Source: Prochlorococcus sp. AG-670-M15
GTDB lineage: Bacteria; Cyanobacteriota; Cyanobacteriia; PCC-6307; Cyanobiaceae
Length of the DNA stretch: 64,000 bases
Direction of reading: 5' to 3'
NCBI GenBank assembly: GCA_003211415.1
Contig: QCSV01000001.1
Span: 1-64,000, forward strand
The first letter of the stretch is position 1, and the number at the start of each line of letters is the position of its first letter. The position numbers were made by a program, and so were the translations under genes. Positions 40,331 through 50,797 of the stretch are shown here, piece after piece. Under the pieces are notes generated by a model that saw nothing but the letters and a program-made list of their open reading frames with translations, was not told where the DNA came from and did not search any database.

Positions 40331-40870
40331 TTGTTAATAAGAAAAAATCTTAAAAATTTGGCATTGAATATTCCCAACTTATTATCGATATCTCGTCTTT
40401 TCCTTGTATTTCCATTAATACTTTTTTTAGAAATTAACAGACCTTTTTATATCTTTATATTGATTATTATTGGAGGTTTAACTGATTATTTTGACGGGTT
40501 AATTGCAAGGAAATTTAATCTTAAAACCAGATTAGGAGCTATACTTGATCCCTTAAGCGATAAAGTATTCTATTTAATTCCTTTAACCTTCCTTTGTAAA
40601 AATAATTTGATACCTTTCTGGTCATTGTCATTAATTTTATTTAGAGAATTAATTATCTCTAGCCTGAGAAACTCTACAAAAGACGGTTTACCAGCATCTA
40701 TGTTGGGTAAATTTAAAACATTTTTCTTTTTCATTTCAGTAATTACCTTCTTTACACCATTAAAAATAAGCTTATTGAATAATTTGGCTTTAATTTTTTA
40801 TTGGTTAGGATTCATTCTGACTTTTGTGACTTTATTAGGCTATTTAAGAATTAAAAAGAATTTGATCTGA
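40331..40870 (+). CDS. pgsA: CDP-diacylglycerol-glycerol-3-phosphate 3-phosphatidyltransferase (TTG start)
   Basis: NIPNLLSISRLFLVFPLILF..., GGLTDYFDGLIARKFNLKTRLGAILDPLSDKVFY (CDP-alcohol phosphotransferase motif). Confidence 0.92.
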   Translation: MLIRKNLKNLALNIPNLLSISRLFLVFPLILFLEINRPFYIFILIIIGGLTDYFDGLIARKFNLKTRLGAILDPLSDKVFYLIPLTFLCKNNLIPFWSLSLILFRELIISSLRNSTKDGLPASMLGKFKTFFFFISVITFFTPLKISLLNNLALIFYWLGFILTFVTLLGYLRIKKNLI

Positions 40871-41770
40871 ATTCTCATCAAACTCCTCACTCTTTTTATT
40901 ATCAAAATCATTCACAAAACTATCCTTTAAACCATTAAGTAAATCAAAAGTTGGCGCCCACTCTAGATCACGTTTAATCTTTGAGATATCAGTCTGATAA
41001 TGATTTAATCTAATTGGAAATCCCTTTCGAGATTTAGGATCTAATTTTTGATAATCAAATGTTCTTAAAGAAATCTCATTTTGGTTTAATCCAAGAACAT
41101 TTGCACAGAAATAAATTAAACCCTTGATTGTTACTCCTTTTTCACCTGAACAGTTGTAAATATTATTTTTAGAATTTTCAAAATTTATGCACCTAATCAT
41201 TACATCAGTTAGATCCGAAACATGGCCTAGCTGAGTAATTAAAGATCCATCACCAGGGATTGGTATAGATTTTTTAGTAAATAACCTTTCAAAAAACCAA
41301 TTTTCAATTTTGTTGTAATTTCCTGGTCCATAAATATAAGTAGGTCTAAAACTTGTAAAAGGAATTTTTTGGTTTATCAGCCAATTTTCTGTCTCAAACT
41401 TTCCTTTGTGTCTACTATTTGGATCAATTGGATCCACTTCGGATAAAGGTAGTTCACAAGTATCTTTATAAACACCCGCAGAGCTGACATATATATATCT
41501 CTGGAAAGAGTTATCTAAATTTTCTATAAGAAGTTTGGTTTGTTCTAACTCTCGTCCAGAAATATCAAAAACAACATCATACTTTTCATTTCTTAGCTTG
41601 ACGATATCTTCTGAATTATTTCTATCACCCTTAATTAAATTTGTTTTTTCAGGATTACTTTTATTACCTCTTGTGAAAATATCAATATCATAATTTTTAC
41701 TTAATAACTTTCCAACCAAAGACTTGCCAACAAATCTAGTGCCACCCATTACAAGAATTTTCATATTCAA
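40844..41770 (-). CDS. NAD-dependent epimerase/dehydratase (CSP41-like)
   Basis: MKILVMGGTRFVGKSLVGKLL..., YIYVSSAGVY, FRPTYIYGPGNYNKIENWFFERL. Confidence 0.85.
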   Translation of the reverse strand: MNMKILVMGGTRFVGKSLVGKLLSKNYDIDIFTRGNKSNPEKTNLIKGDRNNSEDIVKLRNEKYDVVFDISGRELEQTKLLIENLDNSFQRYIYVSSAGVYKDTCELPLSEVDPIDPNSRHKGKFETENWLINQKIPFTSFRPTYIYGPGNYNKIENWFFERLFTKKSIPIPGDGSLITQLGHVSDLTDVMIRCINFENSKNNIYNCSGEKGVTIKGLIYFCANVLGLNQNEISLRTFDYQKLDPKSRKGFPIRLNHYQTDISKIKRDLEWAPTFDLLNGLKDSFVNDFDNKKSEEFDENSDQILFNS

Positions 41771-41856
41771 AAAATATTTAACTGAAGTAGTAATCTTAAA
41801 TAGAATTACATATTGAATAGTACTACTAATAAGTAATTAATGAAAAGGATGATTCT

Positions 41857-42624
41857 ATGAACCTAATACCAGCAATTGATTTAATGAATGGTAAGTGTGT
41901 AAGGCTTTATAAAGGAGACTTTAATAAAAGAAAAGACTTCACAAAAGAGCCTCATGAGCAAGCTAAATATTGGGAAAGCGAAGGAGCAAAATATATACAT
42001 ATAGTTGATTTGGACGCTGCAAAAACTGGATCCCCAACAAACGATAAATCAATTAAAAAGATTGCAAAAACAGTTAACATACCTATTCAAATAGGTGGGG
42101 GGATAAGGTCTCAAGAAAGGATAGAACAATTATTTTCTTATGGTGTTGAGAAAGTTATCATGGGAACCTCTGCAATAGAAAATAAAGAACTAGTTAGAGA
42201 CTTATCAAATAAATTTCCTGGAAGGATAATTGTTGGGATAGATGCAAAAGATGGAAAAGTTAGTACAAGGGGTTGGCTTGAGCAATCTAATATTTTTGCC
42301 ACAGATCTAGTAAAGGAGTTTTCTTCATTTAAAATTGCTAGTTTTATTGTTACAGATATAAATACAGATGGGACTTTAGAAGGGACAAATGAAGAATTCA
42401 TAAAAAGCATACTTGAAATTACAGATATTCCAGTAATAGCCTCAGGAGGTGTTGGTTCAATTTCTGATTTATTATCGTTAGTAAAATTTGAAAACTCTGG
42501 ACTCTTTGGAGTAATAGTAGGTAAAGCTCTATATGAAAATAAATTCACGATAAACGAAGCGAATAATGTATTGTCAGAAGAGAGATTAAATGACTTTGAT
42601 TTAAACACAAATTACTACGCTTAA
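41857..42624 (+). CDS. hisA: ProFAR isomerase
   Basis: MNLIPAIDLMNGKCVRLYKGDF, HIVDLDAAKTG, IQIGGGIRS, VIASGGVGS. Confidence 0.97.
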   Translation: MNLIPAIDLMNGKCVRLYKGDFNKRKDFTKEPHEQAKYWESEGAKYIHIVDLDAAKTGSPTNDKSIKKIAKTVNIPIQIGGGIRSQERIEQLFSYGVEKVIMGTSAIENKELVRDLSNKFPGRIIVGIDAKDGKVSTRGWLEQSNIFATDLVKEFSSFKIASFIVTDINTDGTLEGTNEEFIKSILEITDIPVIASGGVGSISDLLSLVKFENSGLFGVIVGKALYENKFTINEANNVLSEERLNDFDLNTNYYA

Positions 42625-42703
42625 AAGAGTATAAAAATTGATTTAAGGCTGGTGTTTGCAGTAATTGTTAGTTAATTTTGTATAAGAGATAAGAAATCAA
42701 GTC

Positions 42704-44320
42704 TTGGAATTAATTTCAAAAAAATCGATATTGATTATTGCTCCAAGCTTAATAGCAGAATCTTTATCGCTTAAGTTAACATCACTAGACCAAAATTTAG
42801 AAATTAATTTCAATAATGGAACAGGTGATAAAACTCCAGATTTAGTTATATGGAATGTACTTAATTTCCAATCAGAAGATCTTATAAGGTTAGAATTATT
42901 AAAATTAAGAGAAAGATATGATGAGTCAAAGTTTCTTATAATTCTCTCTGGCGAACTTGTTTATGAAGCAAATACCCCTCCATCGTTAAATGCTGAAGGT
43001 TTTCTTTTAAATCCCAGTGCAGAAAAAGTTCTTGAATCTATTCATACAATTTTAAATGGAGGAAGGGTATTTGATATTGAAAATAATTCCAGAGTTCAAT
43101 TAAACAAAAATAAGCCTCTCTCTTTTAGTCAAAAAATTCTAACTTCAGGTCTTAAACAAATCGATTCTGAAATTAATTATATATTTAAATATGTCAACTC
43201 TGATTCAACACCAGAATTTTATAAATTCATTTTAAAAGGAAGATTAAGAGAACTTATTACTGCAAAATCTTTTCTAATTTTCTTATGGGGTAATTCACTA
43301 GAACTTTATACAGAGGCAGTTTACACTGAAAATAAAATTAATCTTGAAAATAAGAACACTGTTTTCATTAAAGATAAAAACACCGCAGAAATATGGAATT
43401 TGATTTTAGATAGACTAAAAGAAAGGTATAGCTCCACTAACTTACAGGTTGAATTTAATAATTCATCAATAATTCTCTCTGGAATAAAGAAAGAATTCAT
43501 TTCACGACTAATATGCAAAATGTTAGGTGAGTTAGATAATTTAGTAAAAAATATTAAGGAAAACTATAAGGAGAAAGATTTTAAAGATGATTTAAATTCT
43601 CTTATAAAAGAACTTAAAGTTAATACAATTTCAAATATCACAGACAGTTATCTTCGATTAAAAAAAGGAGGTGAATCTATTTCAATAAATGATTTTATAT
43701 ATAATGAGGTAAGTTGCGAAGAGATAGATAGAGAATCACATGAATCAATAATGTTTATTGAGCCAATTATTACAAATGAAGCTCTTGACTATGATGGGAA
43801 ATTACTCCCTCTATATGAAACAGAATCGTTTTTGATCCTTGAAAATATAATTTCAAATTGGACAATAAGGAACTGTAATTTATTAGCTTCTGAAATCTTT
43901 AATATTTGTTCTTCTTGGCCTGAATTAAGGACTGTACTTATAAATCCCGAATTACAATCGACAAGAAATTTTGAAAGATTTAGAAATAATATTAATAACT
44001 ACAATCGCTGGCATGACAATATTTATATGCCTATCTACCTGTATGAGAGTAAACGAGAATATATTGATATTATCGATAAAAAATTTACCCGATACTTTAA
44101 AAATGAAAATAGGGAAAAAGAATTAGAGAATCTAGAATGGCTACAAAAACAAGTTACATTGTTAGTTGAGATAAGAGATGCCATAGCACCACAATTAGAA
44201 GTTGCTGTAAAATATATTGGTAATCTCTTCGTAACTTTTCTTACAAAGGTCGTTGGCAAAGCTATCGGTTTAGTTGGGAAAGGAATCCTTCAAGGATTAG
44301 GAAGATCAAGTTCAAAGTAA
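42704..44320 (+). CDS. DUF3685-like protein (TTG start)
   Basis: Receiver-like N-terminus and long C-terminal domain ending GNLFVTFLTKVVGKAIGLVGKGILQGLGRSSSK. Confidence 0.7.
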   Translation: MELISKKSILIIAPSLIAESLSLKLTSLDQNLEINFNNGTGDKTPDLVIWNVLNFQSEDLIRLELLKLRERYDESKFLIILSGELVYEANTPPSLNAEGFLLNPSAEKVLESIHTILNGGRVFDIENNSRVQLNKNKPLSFSQKILTSGLKQIDSEINYIFKYVNSDSTPEFYKFILKGRLRELITAKSFLIFLWGNSLELYTEAVYTENKINLENKNTVFIKDKNTAEIWNLILDRLKERYSSTNLQVEFNNSSIILSGIKKEFISRLICKMLGELDNLVKNIKENYKEKDFKDDLNSLIKELKVNTISNITDSYLRLKKGGESISINDFIYNEVSCEEIDRESHESIMFIEPIITNEALDYDGKLLPLYETESFLILENIISNWTIRNCNLLASEIFNICSSWPELRTVLINPELQSTRNFERFRNNINNYNRWHDNIYMPIYLYESKREYIDIIDKKFTRYFKNENREKELENLEWLQKQVTLLVEIRDAIAPQLEVAVKYIGNLFVTFLTKVVGKAIGLVGKGILQGLGRSSSK

Positions 44321-44334
44321 GTTTTTAAACTTTA

Positions 44335-44883
44335 ATGAAAATAATTCAATGGATCCTAATAGCATTAATTTTCTTAAGTCCATATAAAGCAAATGCCTCT
44401 AGAGATTCAGATAGTTACGATGGCAACATCTTTCCTATATACGCAGGTAATGGGGCTATAGTACCTCCCCAGACAACTCTTCAGGAATCATTAAAAAATA
44501 AAAGAGTCGCAGTTTTATTTTTTTATCTTGACGATAGCTCAGATAGTAAAGCTATGGCTCCGATAATATCTGGTTTAGATTTGATATGGAGAAATAATAT
44601 AGATATCATTGCTCTAACTACTGATGAATTACAGAATAAAGAAAAGTCTGATCTTAGAAATGAACCTAATTATTATTGGAACGGATTAATTCCACAAACC
44701 ATTATTTTAAATACTGATGGTGAAGTTAAATATGATAAAAATGGAACCCTTAATATCGATGAATTAAACAAAGTTATAGGAGAGCTTAAAGGAATTGATA
44801 TAGAAGATACGACATTTTCTGTAGAAAGTTTTAATGAATATAACAGTATTATTTCTGAAAAAAAAGATAAAAACAAAAATTAA
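44335..44883 (+). CDS. Thioredoxin-like, signal-peptide-bearing thylakoid/periplasmic protein
   Basis: MKIIQWILIALIFLSPYKANASRDSDSYDGNIFPIYAGNGAIVPPQTTLQESLKNKRVAVLFFYLDDSSDSK... Confidence 0.65.
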   Translation: MKIIQWILIALIFLSPYKANASRDSDSYDGNIFPIYAGNGAIVPPQTTLQESLKNKRVAVLFFYLDDSSDSKAMAPIISGLDLIWRNNIDIIALTTDELQNKEKSDLRNEPNYYWNGLIPQTIILNTDGEVKYDKNGTLNIDELNKVIGELKGIDIEDTTFSVESFNEYNSIISEKKDKNKN

Positions 44884-44891
44884 TTAAAAAA

Positions 44892-46058
44892 ATGATATTA
44901 ATAAATATCCTCTTAGTTCCTTTAATTTTTTTAATTCTTTCAGATTTATATATTAAAAACTCCCCAAAATCAAAGTTAAATCTGGTACCTATAAATTACA
45001 AACTCAAAAAAAAGGATGGTTTAAACGAATTAATTATTGATTTAAAAATAACTAATAAAAGTAAAACCAAAGAGACTATGGTATCTAATATAAATTTTGA
45101 ATTGGATTTTTTTAAAAGTAAAGGTAACGAATATTGCCAAAATTTCAATTATCGAGAAGATATTTATATATATGAAAATAATAAAATTAAGAATTTAAAT
45201 AATTACTGGCCAACAACAATTATCAAGTCAAATTCAGAATTATTTGTAAGAATCATATATAAATTTAGCAATGACAATTTTAGAAAAAAAATAAAATATC
45301 TATGGTTAAAAGTATTTTGGGAGAACTATGGACATTTTGGTATTTCAATTAATAAGGATTGTTTGTTAATTAATTTAGATGGCCAAAAACAAAGGCCGAA
45401 AGAAGTTTTTGAAATTCCAATAAATAATAAATATAAAGCTTTTGCTATTAAAACTGATTTACTTGGTTGCTTTGATAACCCAGTAAATACTGTGATTGAA
45501 TACTGCAAAGAAATTGTAGAGAAAAATGATATTTTAACAATTGGTGAGAGTCCGCTTGCGATTATGCAAAATAGATATATTTCCCCTCAAAATTTAGAAT
45601 ATAGTTTATTTTCGAAAGCTTTATGTTATTTTTTTCACCCTACAAGCAGTCTCGCAACAACTTGCGGCATGCAATTATTAATAAATAGAATCGGAGTCAC
45701 AAGAATAACTTTTGCACTATTTGTTGGATTTCTCTTCAAATTAATTGGCATTAAAGGTATGTTTTATAGGTTAACTGGTTCAGAATCATCCCTCATTGAT
45801 GATATAAGCGGTACAGTTACACCTTACGACAAGAGTATAGTTATGGGTCCTCTCAATGCAGATTTGTTTTGTAAGGAGGTCTCGCACTATCTAAATATAG
45901 ATGTTGCTGTTGTCGATGTTAATGATCTTGGAGGTGTGAAAGTCTTAGCTAGTTCGAATAAAAAAGTAAATAAAATACTCAAAAGAAACTTAATATCTAA
46001 TCCAGCTGGCAATGGAGATGAAAAAACCCCTATAGTATTAATAAGAGAAAAAAAGTAA
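44892..46058 (+). CDS. F420-0:gamma-glutamyl ligase-like protein with N-terminal membrane anchor
   Basis: KAFAIKTDLLGCFDNPVNTVIEYCKEIVEKNDILTIGESPLAIMQNRYISP, SSLIDDISGTVTPYDKSIVMGPLNADLFCKEV, VDVNDLGGVKVLASS. Confidence 0.75.
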   Translation: MILINILLVPLIFLILSDLYIKNSPKSKLNLVPINYKLKKKDGLNELIIDLKITNKSKTKETMVSNINFELDFFKSKGNEYCQNFNYREDIYIYENNKIKNLNNYWPTTIIKSNSELFVRIIYKFSNDNFRKKIKYLWLKVFWENYGHFGISINKDCLLINLDGQKQRPKEVFEIPINNKYKAFAIKTDLLGCFDNPVNTVIEYCKEIVEKNDILTIGESPLAIMQNRYISPQNLEYSLFSKALCYFFHPTSSLATTCGMQLLINRIGVTRITFALFVGFLFKLIGIKGMFYRLTGSESSLIDDISGTVTPYDKSIVMGPLNADLFCKEVSHYLNIDVAVVDVNDLGGVKVLASSNKKVNKILKRNLISNPAGNGDEKTPIVLIREKK

Positions 46059-47114
46059 ATGAAAAAAGATACCTCTTATTCTTTTCAATCTAAAAAAGAA
46101 ATGGAAGTAACTTTTGAAGAACTCCATATAAGGCATATTAATCTTTTAATAGATATTAAAAATAAGGAATTGAATAATTGGTTTTTAAAGATGGCAATTA
46201 TAAATACCTTTGATGACTTAAAAATTTTTTTAAATAATCTTAAGAAAAATAAAAATAAATGCATAATTGCCATATATGGAAACGAAATTATTGGTTATTT
46301 GAATATTTTTCCTTTAAACAAAAAGGAGACATGCTTAAAAATATCTAAGCCCAAGTTGATTAACAACAAGTGTTCTTTAACAGATAAACAATTAACTGTA
46401 GGATTGATAAAAAAATCTATCTCAATAAAAGACATAAAAACTTCAAGTTGGATAATTAACGCTGATATAAATAATGTTGACCTCATATCAACCTCAAGAG
46501 AATTAGGCTTTCAACCGTTAGGAGAGATAATCTTTTGGGATGGTTCTGATCTAAATACATCTATAAATCAAAATACCAATGCCTATGCATTAATTAATGA
46601 ATTCGAAAACATTAATAAACAAAATATATTAAAAATAGTTAATTTCATAAGATCAAATCAATCTCCCTTAATAAGAAATATTTTAGATTTTGATCAAGAC
46701 GACATTCTTAAAAGAAATAACTCTAAGAGTGGTGCCTTAATATATGAAAATTCAGTTTTATGTACAATTTTAAAAGATATTAATTATCAAAATGAAGAAA
46801 TTTATACTCTAACTATAAGTAGATATTGGGATAAGAGATTCAATTCTATTTTAAAAGAATTTATAAAAAGATTTTTTGATAAATCAACTGTTTCATATTT
46901 AAAAACCTATAAAGAAAATTCTCAATTAAATCTTTTTCTCGAAGAATGTAATCTCAAAGAAAAAAATCAAGAAATAATTCTTATCAGGAACACAATAGTT
47001 AAGAATGAAGCCAAACAAGTAAATATAATAAATCAATCTTTGGAATCAATCTTTGATAAATTAAGTCCGCAAGGTAATCCATATCCATCTCCTTTTCCAT
47101 TAAAAACAAAGTGA
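46059..47114 (+). CDS. Conserved hypothetical protein, possible acetyltransferase-like N-terminus
   Basis: [28 protein letters not shown]...[17 protein letters not shown]; remote-homology suggestion only. Confidence 0.5.
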   Translation: MKKDTSYSFQSKKEMEVTFEELHIRHINLLIDIKNKELNNWFLKMAIINTFDDLKIFLNNLKKNKNKCIIAIYGNEIIGYLNIFPLNKKETCLKISKPKLINNKCSLTDKQLTVGLIKKSISIKDIKTSSWIINADINNVDLISTSRELGFQPLGEIIFWDGSDLNTSINQNTNAYALINEFENINKQNILKIVNFIRSNQSPLIRNILDFDQDDILKRNNSKSGALIYENSVLCTILKDINYQNEEIYTLTISRYWDKRFNSILKEFIKRFFDKSTVSYLKTYKENSQLNLFLEECNLKEKNQEIILIRNTIVKNEAKQVNIINQSLESIFDKLSPQGNPYPSPFPLKTK

Positions 47115-47572
47115 AATTTTGCAAACCCAAACCCAAGTCAATTTTGAGTTTGGATATAGGTACCAAAAGAATAGGATTAGCTTATTGTGATCCCCTCTGC
47201 ATAACATCAAATATACTTCCAGCAGTTAAACGGTTTGAAAATAATCAAGAGATTAAAATCATTACAAACTATATAAATGAATTTAATTTGACTGGGTTTA
47301 TTGTGGGCATTCCACTAGATGAGGAAGGTCAAATGACCACTCAAGCTATTGACTGTAAAAATTATGGTCAATTACTTTCAAATGAATTAAAGCTTCCATT
47401 TTCTTACGTCAACGAACATAGTTCAACTTGGGAATCGTCAAATAGATTTGGAATAAAAAAAGATAAATCCGGATTGATTGATAGTTTTTCAGCAAAAATA
47501 ATACTTGAACAATGGATCGAAGAGGGTCCTGAATTAGAAGAAATAGCTGGTAAACGTCAGATAAAATATTAG
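47111..47572 (+). CDS. ruvX: Holliday junction resolvase-like protein
   Basis: [48 protein letters not shown]. Confidence 0.9.
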   Translation: MKFCKPKPKSILSLDIGTKRIGLAYCDPLCITSNILPAVKRFENNQEIKIITNYINEFNLTGFIVGIPLDEEGQMTTQAIDCKNYGQLLSNELKLPFSYVNEHSSTWESSNRFGIKKDKSGLIDSFSAKIILEQWIEEGPELEEIAGKRQIKY

Positions 47573-47598
47573 TATTAAATAGAATAGATAATTTTTAA

Positions 47599-48135
47599 AT
47601 GAAAGAAGCCAATTCAAATGATAATTATGATGCACAGACTCTTTTATTAAATGACTCAAATGGAAACGAACTATTTTGTTATCTTGAACAATTAGTAAGT
47701 GTTGCAGGCCAAGAATATGCTTTGTTAACGCCAGTTGATACTCCAGTAAGTCTTTTTAAGATAAATGAAAAAGATGAACCTGAACTAATTGAGAAAATAG
47801 ATAAAAATGAACAAATACTAAAAAATGCTGAAGCAGTTCTTCAAGAACATGATTTAAGACTTATCAGATCAGCAGTTACATTAACAGTATCAGGAGAACT
47901 TGAAGAACCAATTTACGATGAATTAGAAGAAGATTACGTCGATGATGATAGTGAGAGTTATGAATTGCTCGTTAACTTTAATCTTTTTGACCAAGAATAT
48001 GGCTTATATATTCCACTAGATCCTTTTTTTATTGTGGGCAAATTAAAAGACAAAGGTGTCTTATTAGTTGAAGATGATGAGTTCGATAAAATTCAACCTT
48101 TGATTGAAACTGAGCTTGAAAAAAGTAGTTCTTAA
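47599..48135 (+). CDS. DUF3727/DUF1292-like protein
   Basis: TLLLNDSNGNELFCYLEQLVSVAGQEYALLTPVDTPVSLFK; second copy-like module LLVNFNLFDQEYGLYIPLDP. Confidence 0.75.
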   Translation: MKEANSNDNYDAQTLLLNDSNGNELFCYLEQLVSVAGQEYALLTPVDTPVSLFKINEKDEPELIEKIDKNEQILKNAEAVLQEHDLRLIRSAVTLTVSGELEEPIYDELEEDYVDDDSESYELLVNFNLFDQEYGLYIPLDPFFIVGKLKDKGVLLVEDDEFDKIQPLIETELEKSSS

Positions 48136-48140
48136 AATAA

Positions 48141-48635
48141 ATGAGATCTATCCTAAAAGTCAATTGGGATTCAAACTTACCAATATATAATATTTCTCAA
48201 TCTAAGTTGCAAAAAAAAGGAATTAATACTTTATTGATAGACGTGGATGGGACTCTAGTAAATAGAAAATCAAATATGATCCCAAAAGCTGTAAAAAATT
48301 GGATCATAGAATCTAAAAAACTTTTCTCCTTATATCTAATAAGTAATAATCCATCAAAAAAAAGAATCGCAAAAATAGCTAAAGAATTAAATTTAAGGTA
48401 TAAATACAATGCATCAAAACCAAGAAAAAAAGTAACTTTGTCTGCTATCAATGAAATTGGCAGAGAGCCAAAAAATATAGCCATTATTGGCGACAGAATT
48501 TTTACAGATATTATTGTTGGCAATAGATGTGATATAAAAACAATATTAGTTAAGCGATTAAATAGAGATGGCTTGCCTATTAGATTTAATTTAACTTTGA
48601 CAATAGAAAAATTAATTTCTCATTTTATAAAATGA
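48141..48635 (+). CDS. YqeG-family HAD-IIIA phosphatase
   Basis: [65 protein letters not shown]. Confidence 0.87.
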   Translation: MRSILKVNWDSNLPIYNISQSKLQKKGINTLLIDVDGTLVNRKSNMIPKAVKNWIIESKKLFSLYLISNNPSKKRIAKIAKELNLRYKYNASKPRKKVTLSAINEIGREPKNIAIIGDRIFTDIIVGNRCDIKTILVKRLNRDGLPIRFNLTLTIEKLISHFIK

Positions 48636-49714
48636 AAACTTGGGTTATAAAAATTGGTACTAGTATTCTAAGAGGAACAGAGGAAACATCTACAGAAGAA
48701 GTTATTGAAACCCTTTCTAGATCCTTAACAAGTTTTCTTTCAAAAGGAAACAAACTAATTTTAGTAACTAGTGGAGCCGTTGGATTAGGTTGCCAAAAAT
48801 TAAATATTAAAACGAGACCAAATGATTTAAGTACACTTCAAGCTACTGCTGCAGTAGGTCAAGTTAATTTAATGTCCTTATACGATAAAGTATTTAATAA
48901 ATTAGGTCATAATATTGCTCAAATTTTAATAACTAAAGCTGATTTCAATTCACGAGAATCCTTTAATAACGCTTCTAAAACTTTAAAAAAATTAATCGAT
49001 TTGAATGTTATTCCAATAGTTAATGAAAATGATACCGTAGCAAATGAAGAGCTGAAATATGGAGATAATGATACCCTCTCTGCTTTAGTTGCCTTAGCTA
49101 TTAATGCTAACAAGCTTATTTTATTAACCGATATTGAAAATCTATACTCAAAAGATCCACGTAATAATAAAGATGCGCAACCTATTAAAGAAGTTCATAA
49201 TAATGAATTAAAAGAAATTAAAGATAAAAATATTCAAAACGCTAATAATGAATGGGGAACAGGAGGAATTTCTACAAAATTAATTTCTGCAGAAATAGCT
49301 ACTAAAGGAGGAGTTGAAGTCCAACTAGTTGATGGAACTAATAAAAAAAACTTAATTGAAATTTTTAATGATAATAAAATTGGAACTTTATTTTATCCAG
49401 TAGAAAAACCTATAGGGAACAAAAAAAGTTGGCTTTCACATGCAATTCAAACAGTAGGAAAAATTACTTTAGATGATGGTGCTTCATTTGCAATTAAAAA
49501 AAAAGGTGCCTCACTTTTAGCGGTTGGAGTTAAGAATGTAGAAGGAAATTTTACGGTTAATCAGGCAGTTAAAATCGTAAATACAAATGATAAAGAAGTT
49601 GCAAAAGGTTTAGTATCAATAAGTAGCGACAAATTAAGAAGTATCTTAAATAATAAAGAAAATAACAACTCCTCGATAATTGTCGTACACAGAGATGTTC
49701 TTGCTCTCTCTTAG
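48632..49714 (+). CDS. proB: Glutamate 5-kinase
   Basis: [52 protein letters not shown]-terminal PUA domain. Confidence 0.97.
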   Translation: MKTWVIKIGTSILRGTEETSTEEVIETLSRSLTSFLSKGNKLILVTSGAVGLGCQKLNIKTRPNDLSTLQATAAVGQVNLMSLYDKVFNKLGHNIAQILITKADFNSRESFNNASKTLKKLIDLNVIPIVNENDTVANEELKYGDNDTLSALVALAINANKLILLTDIENLYSKDPRNNKDAQPIKEVHNNELKEIKDKNIQNANNEWGTGGISTKLISAEIATKGGVEVQLVDGTNKKNLIEIFNDNKIGTLFYPVEKPIGNKKSWLSHAIQTVGKITLDDGASFAIKKKGASLLAVGVKNVEGNFTVNQAVKIVNTNDKEVAKGLVSISSDKLRSILNNKENNNSSIIVVHRDVLALS

Positions 49715-49733
49715 AAAAAATTAAAACTGAAAA

Positions 49734-50768
49734 ATGCTTTTAAGTGATTTAGTTGATCTAATAAAAAAAGGAAATTCAAATTTTATTAGTGCCAATATTT
49801 TTGAAGATTTAAATATAAATGATGCTGCCTCATTAGATGCTGCAGTTAAACATCAAATATCTTTTTTAGAAGAAAATAATATCCTTAAAGAAAAATTAGA
49901 TCAAACTAAAGCATCAGCAATAATAACTACTAACAACGATGAAATCGTTAGTGCCCTAAAGAAACTCAATATATCAACCATAATCGTTAAAAATCCAAGA
50001 ATTGCATTTGCAGAAGTATTGGATTGTTTATATAAAACTATCAATTTCAAACCAGGAATTCACGCTTCAGCGGTTATAGATAAAACAGCAATAATTGGAG
50101 CAGATTGCCATATTGGACCTAATGTCTATATTGGAGAAAATACTTTAATAGGTGACAATAATCATATTCTTCCTGGATCATCAATTTTAGGCAATGTTCG
50201 AATAGGAAATAATAATATAATTCATTCAAATTGTGTTATTTACGAAAATACCACTCTAAAAGATAATTGTGTAATTAATTCAAATTCTGTTATTGGATCA
50301 GAGGGATTTGGTTTTATTCCTAAAAATGGCAAATGGGTAAAGATGCCTCAAAAAGGTGGTGTAAAAATAATGAGTTTTGTAGAAATTGGAACGAATTGTT
50401 GTATTGATAGACCTGCAGTTGGATTTACTTTTATTGATGAGGGAACAAAGTTGGATAATTTAATACAAATAGGTCATGGAGTTAAAATTGGAAAGAATTG
50501 TGCATTTGCAGCTCAAGTTGGTATTGCTGGAGGAGCAAATATTGGAGATGGTGTTATTTTGGCAGGGCAAGTAGGAGTAAATAATAGAGTAAAAGTTGGT
50601 AATAATGTCATAGCAAGTTCAAAATGCGGAATTCATTGTGACATAGAAGATGGCAAGGTAATTAGTGGTTTCCCCGCAATAGAAAATAAATCATGGCTAA
50701 GGAGTTCAAGTATTTTTAAAAAATTACCAGAATTGGCCAAAAAACTTAGACAATTAGACAAGCAATAA
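49734..50768 (+). CDS. lpxD: UDP-3-O-acylglucosamine N-acyltransferase
   Basis: Hexapeptide left-handed beta-helix repeats; GSEGFGFIPKNGKWVKMPQKGGVKI. Confidence 0.94.
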   Translation: MLLSDLVDLIKKGNSNFISANIFEDLNINDAASLDAAVKHQISFLEENNILKEKLDQTKASAIITTNNDEIVSALKKLNISTIIVKNPRIAFAEVLDCLYKTINFKPGIHASAVIDKTAIIGADCHIGPNVYIGENTLIGDNNHILPGSSILGNVRIGNNNIIHSNCVIYENTTLKDNCVINSNSVIGSEGFGFIPKNGKWVKMPQKGGVKIMSFVEIGTNCCIDRPAVGFTFIDEGTKLDNLIQIGHGVKIGKNCAFAAQVGIAGGANIGDGVILAGQVGVNNRVKVGNNVIASSKCGIHCDIEDGKVISGFPAIENKSWLRSSSIFKKLPELAKKLRQLDKQ

Positions 50769-50797
50769 TTTATTGTTCTATAAAACAAAAAAATTAA

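Noticed and set aside
40994-41010. TGATAATGA-like Fur motif in the epimerase gene (and another near 20088 in ureB)
   Set aside because: Inside coding sequence, lacks the second half-site, expected by chance at this AT content.
42138-42608. 156-aa ORF antisense to hisA
   Set aside because: Fully inside hisA; low-complexity hydrophobic/Ser composition typical of antisense translation of AT-rich coding DNA.
48197-48523. 108-aa antisense ORF inside the YqeG phosphatase gene
   Set aside because: Shadow ORF of a recognised HAD gene.
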